Below the pieces are notes generated by a model that saw only the letters and a list, made by a program, of their open reading frames with translations, did no database searches and was not told the origin of the DNA. This document shows, piece by piece, positions 1-4,069 of a stretch of DNA of 11,675 nt (position 1 is its first letter; the number at the start of each line of letters is the position of its first letter). The position numbers and the translations under genes are program-made. This stretch comes from an uncultured bacterium (GTDB taxonomy: Bacteria; Patescibacteriota; Minisyncoccia; Phycocordibacterales; UBA918): assembly GCA_913050645.1 (NCBI GenBank), contig CAJXAG010000033.1, positions 1 through 11,675 on the forward strand. The letters are read 5' to 3'.

Positions 1-104
1 CTGGATCGCTTCGACAGTAGTCTCGCGAAGACGGAAAAACCGAAGGTTTTTCCGTAGAGGGCAACGAAGTTGCAGTCATTGCGAGCTTCTGCGAAGCAAT
101 CCAG
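1..104. repeat. Palindromic hairpin-rich repeat element (REP/MITE-like)
   Basis: The ends form an imperfect terminal inverted repeat: CTGGATCGCTTCG at 1-13 against CGAAGCAATCCAG at 92-104, with one mismatch. Inside are three perfect hairpins: ACGGAAAAAC/GTTTTTCCGT (31-40/46-55, loop CGAAG), GCAAC/GTTGC (61-65/69-73) and GCTTC/GAAGC (85-89/93-97). No reading frame is evident. The nine-base end motif GCAATCCAG recurs at 157-165, and its complement is at 11665-11673 at the other end of the window. Dispersed non-coding palindromes with this type of end are common in environmental bacterial genomes; that it is mobile or multicopy here is inference. Confidence 0.7.
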
Positions 105-171
105 AGTGTTTGCAACAGAAGCATGACTTTGTTACTAGGTTTTAATTAGTATAGGTGCAATCCAGTAAGGA

Positions 172-199
172 TTGACATTTTTTTATAGATATATACAGT
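172..199 (+). promoter_or_regulatory. Probable promoter of the tmRNA gene
   Basis: A perfect -35 box TTGACA lies at 172-177, followed after 16 nt by TACAGT at 194-199, which matches the -10 consensus at four of six positions. The expected start of transcription near 206 falls at the foot of the UUCG-capped hairpin that begins the acceptor piece of the permuted tmRNA, which supports the assignment. The spacer is T- and AT-rich, so a slightly different -10 (TATACA, 192-197) is possible. Confidence 0.55.
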
Positions 200-204
200 A
201 AGGA

Positions 205-284
205 AGCTTCTTCGGGAGCTATGATGATAAACGCGCTTGTAATAAGCGGGTAGGACCCGGGGGCGGTACCCGGCGCCTCCACCA
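205..284 (+). other. ssrA: tmRNA acceptor piece (T-arm, acceptor 3' strand, CCA)
   Basis: The piece opens with a hairpin AGCTTC-TTCG-GGAGCT (205-220) with a cUUCGg tetraloop, a typical cap for a free RNA 5' end. GATGATAA (223-230) can pair with TTTCATC (439-445) of the coding piece with one bulged T, a plausible helix P2. A short hairpin CGCTT/AAGCG (234-238/244-248) follows. Then come a 5-bp T-stem, the T-loop GGCGGTA (262-268), acceptor strand CGCCTCC, discriminator A281 and encoded CCA (282-284). The T-loop departs strongly from the usual TTCRANY, so the fold in this arm is the least secure element. Confidence 0.8.
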
Positions 285-398
285 TAGGCATACTGACTGG
301 AGCTCGAAAGAGGTAACAGTTTTATATGTCGCGCCAATGTTAGGTACTGGTTCACCCAGACTGAAGATTGGAGTTGCTGCATACAGTATGTCTTTGAT
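285..398 (+). other. ssrA: Intervening segment removed from pre-tmRNA
   Basis: This 114-nt spacer separates the mature CCA from the mature 5' end. Its ends pair: AGGCATACTG (286-295) with CAGTATGTCT (384-393), 10 bp with one G-U. This stacks on the acceptor stem across a small internal loop containing CCA on one side and TTTGAT on the other. Such an arrangement would present both mature ends for processing (RNase P-type cleavage at 398/399 and 3' trimming at 284). Removal is inferred from how two-piece tmRNAs are matured in other bacteria. Confidence 0.7.
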
Positions 399-711
399 GG
401 GGGCGAAATAGGATCGACTAACGCCTAAAGAGGTTAGCTTTCATCCGGCGAGATACCACCGTATCGGTTCAAAACGCACAAATGCAAACAGCAACCGTGC
501 TCCGGAGGCCGCTGCGCTCGCAGCCTAATCCGAAACTTAAGCCCTTAGCTCTAGCCAGCTAAGGCGGGGCACGCAGGAGCCTGGCAACAGAATCCTGCAT
601 GTAATACAACCCCTGACTGAGGAGCCGAATAAAAGGCTCGCTACCTCGGTCAGTATCGGGGAAGCTGCATGCAGCGCCCCACTTCCAGGTCCTCAGTGAG
701 GATTCTGATGA
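399..711 (+). other. ssrA: tmRNA coding piece
   Basis: It begins with acceptor strand GGGGGCG and the D-like region, then a first pseudoknot candidate with GATAC/GTATC (452-456/461-465), then the resume codon GCA at 484 and the tag frame. After the stop codon, CCTTAGCT/AGCTAAGG, GCAGGA/TCCTGC and a long helix built from CCCC...GGGG, TGACTGAGG/CCTCGGTCA and AGCC/GGCT can form. A perfect palindrome GCTGCATGCAGC (664-675) and GGAAG/CTTCC follow and could make a last pseudoknot. The true 3' end of this piece is unknown; it probably lies before or in the terminator at 712. Confidence 0.75.
484..528 (+). other. ssrA: tmRNA tag reading frame (ANSNRAPEAAALAA, stop TAA)
   Basis: Fourteen sense codons from GCA (484) to GCC (523-525) are followed by TAA (526-528). 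The C-terminal ALAA matches the degradation signal read by ClpXP-type proteases in other bacteria. The inner part (RAPEAA) is Pro/Ala/Arg-rich and unlike the common AANDENYALAA tag. The resume codon Ala agrees with most known tags. Translation is not initiated here by a start codon; a ribosome resumes on it during trans-translation. Confidence 0.9.
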
Positions 712-745
712 GGCTCGAGCGTACTGCTCGGGCCTTTCGATTTTT
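712..745 (+). terminator. Intrinsic terminator of the tmRNA gene
   Basis: GGCTCGAGC (712-720) and GCTCGGGCC (726-734) form a 9-bp GC-rich stem with one G-U and loop GTACT. TTTCGATTTTT (735-745) follows. It lies immediately after the last structured part of the tmRNA and 18 nt before the next gene. Confidence 0.85.
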
Positions 746-753
746 GATATACT
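745..753 (+). promoter_or_regulatory. Extended -10 promoter before the PspC-domain gene
   Basis: TGATATACT (745-753) reads as an extended -10 (TG-N-TATACT). No good -35 is seen, as is usual with extended -10 promoters. The expected start of transcription around 760 is only a few bases before the ATG at 763, and no Shine-Dalgarno is present. The mRNA may therefore be leaderless. Confidence 0.5.
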
Positions 754-762
754 AATACACGT

Positions 763-1002
763 ATGAATCCAAAGAAAAAACTATACCGAAACACACAAGA
801 GAAGATGGTTGCAGGAGTGCTTGCAGGTTTGGCTGACTATTTTGAACATGACGTGGTCTTTTACCGCCTTGCATTCGTGATAGCACTCATTGTGACAGGG
901 TTGATGCCTGGAGTTTTGGTGTATCTTGTTGCATGGGTGATTATTCCACAACGGCCTGTTATTGAACCTATTCCAGAAGCTGATTACACTATCTATAACT
1001 AG
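763..1002 (+). CDS. PspC-domain small membrane protein
   Basis: The 79-residue protein follows the PspC family pattern. It has a basic start (KKKLYRNTQEK), then MVAGVLAGLADYFEHD (residues 15-30), the family's glycine-rich signature, then two hydrophobic stretches (about 34-48 and 50-63) ending in VIIP. PspC proteins in other bacteria sit in the inner membrane and take part in envelope-stress sensing. Single-domain copies such as this one are widespread and often of unknown partner; no PspA, PspB or PspF neighbour is present. Its TAG at 1000-1002 directly abuts the ATG of the glycosylase gene, so the two are probably co-transcribed and translationally coupled. The family assignment is firm and the cellular role is inferred. 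Confidence 0.9.
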   Translation: MNPKKKLYRNTQEKMVAGVLAGLADYFEHDVVFYRLAFVIALIVTGLMPGVLVYLVAWVIIPQRPVIEPIPEADYTIYN

Positions 1003-1821
1003 ATGAATCAAAAACAGAAACGATTTATACAAACAGTACGAACTTTCTATCAAGAACAAGGAAGACACACTTTACCCTGGCGAAAAACAAAGAATCCATA
1101 TAGAATTCTTGTTTCTGAAATAATGCTCCAGCAAACACAAGTGGATCGTGTCTTACCCAAGTACAGGGCGTTTTTAAAACAGTTTCCAACCGTACAAAAA
1201 CTTTCGGAAGCTTCGCTCGGTGAAGTGCTTACTGCATGGCAGGGACTTGGGTATAACCGCCGTGCGAAGATGTTGCATCAGTGTGCACAAAGAGTCGTCT
1301 TAGAGTATAAAGGGCGCTTTCCACGCGATTTTGAGGCTCTGAAGACACTTCCAGGTGTTGGTGCGTATACTGCGGGGGCGGTCTGTGCCTTTGCGTATAA
1401 TCAAGCGGTGCCACTTATTGAGACAAATGTTCGCACTGCTTATATTCATCACTTTTTTCATGATCAAAACGATGTTCTCGACACCGAATTAGTTCGATAT
1501 ATCGAACTAACTATGGACCGAGAACAACCGCGGGAGTGGTATTGGGCACTTATGGACTACGGATCGCACCTAAAGAAAACCATCGGCAACAAAAATACAC
1601 AAAGCAAGCATTATGCAAAGCAGTCGAAGTTCCAGGGAAGTGACCGACAGATACGTGGTGCTATTTTGCGTTTGTTGAGTACTGAAGGTACAAGAACCCG
1701 TGCCGCACTACTGAAAGAACTTAGCTCTTTTGAGGATATACGTATTGATGCACAGCTGCAGAAACTGCTTTCGGAAGAAATGATCTGCAAGCAGGGAAGA
1801 ATTTATTCCTTGCCAGCGTAG
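1003..1821 (+). CDS. mutY: MutY-like A/G-specific adenine glycosylase lacking the Fe-S cluster
   Basis: This is a helix-hairpin-helix DNA glycosylase of 272 residues. MutY removes adenine mispaired with 8-oxoguanine in base-excision repair. Visible motifs are LPWR (24-27), SEIMLQQTQV (38-47) with the conserved Glu39, QGLGYNRRA (80-88) and the hairpin-helix-hairpin LPGVGAYTAGA (116-126). Two family features are altered. The catalytic Asp, expected in a D-G/T-N-V motif, is Glu140 in ETNV (140-143). The C-terminal four-cysteine [4Fe-4S] motif is absent: after MDYGSHLKK (184-192) comes a basic stretch (195-215) with no cysteine. Residues 215-270 look like a small winged-helix domain (QIRGAILRLL...GRIYSL) in place of the NUDIX-like MutY domain. 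No Shine-Dalgarno is seen; the start abuts the upstream stop. The last 19 bp overlap the convergent HIT gene. It could instead be a divergent glycosylase of different specificity. Confidence 0.85.
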   Translation: MNQKQKRFIQTVRTFYQEQGRHTLPWRKTKNPYRILVSEIMLQQTQVDRVLPKYRAFLKQFPTVQKLSEASLGEVLTAWQGLGYNRRAKMLHQCAQRVVLEYKGRFPRDFEALKTLPGVGAYTAGAVCAFAYNQAVPLIETNVRTAYIHHFFHDQNDVLDTELVRYIELTMDREQPREWYWALMDYGSHLKKTIGNKNTQSKHYAKQSKFQGSDRQIRGAILRLLSTEGTRTRAALLKELSSFEDIRIDAQLQKLLSEEMICKQGRIYSLPA

Positions 1822-2183
1822 CGGTCTTTGTATACAATCAGATGGAGATGAAGGTGGCGAATGATTGATCGTCCTCTGGAGAAATTTTCTAAGATGCAGT
1901 CGTAATGACCTTCTTCTTCAAATACGTTAAGAAGATACTTATATTCATTCCACTCGTCACGCGTACACTCTGACATTCTACCGAAAACTCGTTTCGGCAC
2001 CAGCATATGATGTTCTTTGGCTATGTTGTCGTACGGATAGAGGTTTTCAATAATATGCCAATGTTCAAAAGAGCGCAGGATGCGCTCGTGGTCTTCCTCA
2101 TAGTCTTTGTTGTTGCGAAAGTCGTCCCGTCCCGCTTGTTCCTTGAGGTATGCTTCTGCAGTTTCTTTTGATCGTAATGCCAT
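1803..2183 (-). CDS. HIT-family nucleotide-binding hydrolase/transferase
   Basis: The C-terminal end carries HLHLHLIVY (residues 110-118), the His-x-His-x-His-hydrophobic signature of HIT proteins, which cleave or transfer nucleoside phosphoryl groups through a histidine intermediate. NLYPYDNIAKEHHMLVPKR (47-65) resembles the nucleotide-binding strand region of the Ap4A-phosphorylase/GalT-like branch. The substrate cannot be told. I chose the ATG at 2181-2183 (126 aa) over the upstream ATG at 2246, because the N-terminal 21 residues of the longer form do not resemble the family and overlap a probable promoter (2194-2221). The gene converges on mutY with a 19-bp overlap and lies downstream of the MFS gene on the same strand, separated by 96 nt. 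Confidence 0.82.
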   Translation of the reverse strand: MALRSKETAEAYLKEQAGRDDFRNNKDYEEDHERILRSFEHWHIIENLYPYDNIAKEHHMLVPKRVFGRMSECTRDEWNEYKYLLNVFEEEGHYDCILENFSRGRSIIRHLHLHLIVYKDRYAGKE

Positions 2184-2193
2184 AGTCGGCGAC

Positions 2194-2221
2194 AGTGTAC
2201 TAGTAAATTGATAATTATCAA
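2194..2221 (-). promoter_or_regulatory. Probable promoter of the HIT-family gene
   Basis: On the minus strand TTGATA (2221-2216) is followed after 16 nt by TACACT (2199-2194). Ten nucleotides separate the -10 box from the ATG at 2183, so the 5' leader would be about 3-5 nt. No Shine-Dalgarno is present. This position also argues for the shorter start. Confidence 0.5.
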
Positions 2222-2279
2222 AACAAATAAGAGTAATTTTTAACAACGCAGTTCTGTGTCAGGAATCTGAATACTGAGA

Positions 2280-3482
2280 TTATTTTGTGTCCTTAAGATG
2301 GATGGTGAAAAAGATACCGGGAACCATAAGAAATCCAAGAACAATGAAGATAAGTTCAAATGGCACATAGAGTAATGTTGCGCTACCAATGAGTGCTCCT
2401 ACAAGCATCGCTAAAGGTCTGGTAAGTCTGAAGAAGCTCATAATGTTAGCGTCGGTTCCGGTAGTGTGTTTGAAGAAGTAGCTTTCGGTAGTTGCTTCAA
2501 CGAGTGATCCACCAATACGACTGATAAACATAAGTATCATCCAAGCAATAACGGGTGCGGCAGCCATAAAAGAAATCCAAGAGGATGTAACTGCAAGGAT
2601 GAGAAAGCCAGTGGCCATCATTTCTTTCTCACCAATGTATTTGTCAGCCAAGAGGCCAATTGGATACTCCAAGAGGACGTATGCAAAAAGACCGACAGCA
2701 ATAATGGAACCAATGACGTCCCAGGTAAACCCTATTTCAGTTGCAAGATAAAGTGGAAGATAGATCACCATCCATGAGAAGAAGATTTGAAGCGTGAAGT
2801 GAGCAAGAAACACATTTCGGACATCTCTTTCACCCCAGAAGTTGTGTAGAGCGTCGAGCACCTTTACTTCCTTATACACCGGGTCACAGAAGTTTCGGAA
2901 TCGCCCAAGGATAATAAGAATAAAGATAGAGAAAATTGCCGCTGAAACAAGGTATGTATTGTTTAGGTTCCCACTGTCTTCACCTACGATCAGTCCTAAT
3001 GCCAGCGGTCCGAACACTGCAGCAAGACTCATGAGCGTAAGGGTCAGCCCTCGTTTGCTTCCTGTTGCGCTTTCATTATTACCGATAAGACTCTCAGAGA
3101 ATATGTCGATACTGAGATACAGAAGCGGGTTAAGTGTCAAAAAAGCAACAAAAGCAACAATGGCGGTGGCACCATTGTTGGTAAAGCCGAGTGTGAGCAA
3201 TGTAATGATTTCAGCAATTGCAAGGATGAGTGTTAGCGGTGCGTTGCCCACTTTGCGTAGCACTCTGGAAATAAACAAAAAGGAGAACACCGCAAGTGCA
3301 GAACCAATGGTATACAGCGCCCCAATAACTTCTTTGGTAGCAAACTGTTCCATGAAGGTTGAGTTGCTGTATGCGATCAAGAGACCGTGGAAGTTAAAAA
3401 GAATCGAGAGTATGTAAATCAACCAAAACTGGATTTTATCACTCCAGTCACAGGTGAAGGTGTGTCGTCGGTACATGCCCAT
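2280..3482 (-). CDS. Major facilitator superfamily (MFS) transporter
   Basis: This is a 400-residue polytopic membrane protein with about 12 hydrophobic segments in two halves, linked by a charged central loop (about 193-222). The second half holds YPIGLLADKYIGEKE (273-287), a good match to MFS motif A, the loop motif that gates the two bundles. The first half has the weaker counterpart SRVLRKVGN (72-80). SRIGGSLVEATTESYFFKHT (321-340) is typical of drug- or sugar-efflux-like MFS branches, but the substrate cannot be deduced. A TATACT box lies 5 nt upstream of the ATG, so the mRNA may be leaderless. It is transcribed toward the HIT gene. An alternative ATG two codons in would make little difference. 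Confidence 0.88.
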   Translation of the reverse strand: MGMYRRHTFTCDWSDKIQFWLIYILSILFNFHGLLIAYSNSTFMEQFATKEVIGALYTIGSALAVFSFLFISRVLRKVGNAPLTLILAIAEIITLLTLGFTNNGATAIVAFVAFLTLNPLLYLSIDIFSESLIGNNESATGSKRGLTLTLMSLAAVFGPLALGLIVGEDSGNLNNTYLVSAAIFSIFILIILGRFRNFCDPVYKEVKVLDALHNFWGERDVRNVFLAHFTLQIFFSWMVIYLPLYLATEIGFTWDVIGSIIAVGLFAYVLLEYPIGLLADKYIGEKEMMATGFLILAVTSSWISFMAAAPVIAWMILMFISRIGGSLVEATTESYFFKHTTGTDANIMSFFRLTRPLAMLVGALIGSATLLYVPFELIFIVLGFLMVPGIFFTIHLKDTK

Positions 3483-3487
3483 AGGTG

Positions 3488-3493
3488 AGTATA
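3488..3493 (-). promoter_or_regulatory. -10 box before the MFS gene
   Basis: On the minus strand TATACT (3493-3488) is followed by only CACCT before the ATG at 3482, which places the likely transcription start at or beside the A of the start codon. No convincing -35 was found. This fits a leaderless transcript. Confidence 0.4.
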
Positions 3494-3547
3494 TTGTATC
3501 AACTTAGAATATACATCAGTAGGAAACCAGGGGACAAAGTGATAAGA

Positions 3548-3576
3548 ACAAAGTGGAGGCAAGGCCTCCACTTTGT
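3548..3576. other. Perfect 13-bp hairpin in intergenic region
   Basis: ACAAAGTGGAGGC (3548-3560) and GCCTCCACTTTGT (3564-3576) pair without a mismatch around a 3-nt loop. A T-rich but interrupted stretch (TTCTTATC) follows on the minus strand. It may be a back-up terminator for the 93-aa gene behind the stronger terminator at 3586-3617, or a small palindromic repeat. Confidence 0.6.
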
Positions 3577-3585
3577 AAACGCAGG

Positions 3586-3617
3586 AACAAAAAACACCCG
3601 CAAAACTTGCGGGTGTT
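3586..3617 (-). terminator. Intrinsic terminator of the 93-aa gene
   Basis: On the minus strand AACACCCGCAA (3617-3607) pairs with TTGCGGGTGTT (3603-3593) around a 3-nt loop. A run of T's followed by GTTCC comes directly after. It lies 36 nt after the stop codon of the gene at 3653. Confidence 0.9.
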
Positions 3618-3652
3618 GCAAAGCAAAAACGTGTCGCATGTTGGTCTAGCTC

Positions 3653-3934
3653 TTATACGCTTTCTTGCATGTAGCGAACATAATCAAAAGTTGCGTCTCT
3701 TGCTCCAAGGTTGAGTATCTGTTCAACTTCACTCTCCGTGAGCTCTCGACCTATGAACCAGTAAGAATTATTTGGTAAACGCAAAGCAGCCTTTTCTTCT
3801 TGACCTGGTGATGATCGAGCATAGTTGAAAAAGAGACATTCTCCTGGAGGTTCACAATTGAGACCTGTAAATAAATTTGATTCTTTGAAACCGATGTCTC
3901 TCAGCGAAGATGTTAACTTGGATAAATCTTGCAT
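3653..3934 (-). CDS. Hypothetical protein, 93 aa
   Basis: I do not recognise this family. The 93-residue protein is soluble-looking and has no signal peptide or membrane segment. It has two cysteines five apart (GLNCEPPGECLFF, residues 24-36), followed by an acidic/basic mixed domain ending in a likely amphipathic helix (ESEVEQILNLGARDATFDYVRYMQ, about 67-90, shown here only as a region). Support for a real gene comes from an AAAGG Shine-Dalgarno 8 nt before the ATG (3947-3943) and a strong intrinsic terminator just downstream. It forms its own transcription unit between the rnj terminator and the MFS gene. Confidence 0.7.
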   Translation of the reverse strand: MQDLSKLTSSLRDIGFKESNLFTGLNCEPPGECLFFNYARSSPGQEEKAALRLPNNSYWFIGRELTESEVEQILNLGARDATFDYVRYMQESV

Positions 3935-3990
3935 TCCGGCAACCTTTCTATCTACTTCTACACAAAAAGTACCACAGTATGCAAAGGAAA

Positions 3991-4039
3991 TAAACCCTAG
4001 TGGTTTACAAAAACCTTTCGGTTAACCGAAAGGTTTTTT
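3991..4039. terminator. Bidirectional palindromic terminator after rnj
   Basis: A perfect 30-bp palindrome lies at 4009-4038, with AAAAACCTTTC and GAAAGGTTTTT as outer arms and core GGTTAACC. A-runs precede and T-runs follow on both strands, so it can terminate in either direction. It lies 31 nt past the rnj stop on the minus strand. A second small hairpin TAAACC/GGTTTA (3991-3996/4002-4007) follows it there. The outer arms are identical to those of the palindrome at 11495-11524. Confidence 0.85.
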
Positions 4040-4069
4040 GTTGATGATAGTTGTGTCTTCGGTAGTTCC

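Larger units (their letters stand above)
205..711 (+). ncRNA. ssrA: Circularly permuted (two-piece) tmRNA
   Basis: tmRNA frees stalled ribosomes by acting first as an alanyl-tRNA mimic and then as a message for a degradation tag. The tag frame at 484-528 encodes ANSNRAPEAAALAA followed by TAA and has the classical ALAA ending. The 5' acceptor strand GGGGGCG (399-405) is followed by a D-region carrying GGATCGAC (411-418). No T-arm or CCA follows the tag. They lie upstream instead: T-stem CCGGG/CCCGG (257-261/269-273) with a 7-nt loop, acceptor strand CGCCTCC (274-280) and ACCA (281-284). The two acceptor strands pair over 7 of 7 positions with one G-U. Downstream of the tag are long helices, including 593-656, and possible pseudoknots. 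The order acceptor piece, spacer, coding piece is that of two-piece tmRNAs. The 5' and 3' ends of the precursor are estimates. Confidence 0.88.

Noticed and set aside
146..382. 78-codon open frame on the minus strand
   Set aside because: It runs antisense through the tmRNA acceptor piece and its spacer, and the translation resembles no protein.
399..745. A conventional one-piece tmRNA starting at 399
   Set aside because: No T-arm, acceptor 3' strand or CCA complementary to GGGGGCG follows the tag; these parts are found upstream at 257-284 instead.
1803..2246. Longer start for the HIT-family gene
   Set aside because: The extra 21 residues would span a good promoter and do not look like the family; the ATG at 2183 fits better.
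2842..3417. 191-codon plus-strand frame
   Set aside because: It lies entirely inside the MFS transporter gene on the other strand. Its Ser/Arg/Val-rich translation is typical of an antisense shadow.
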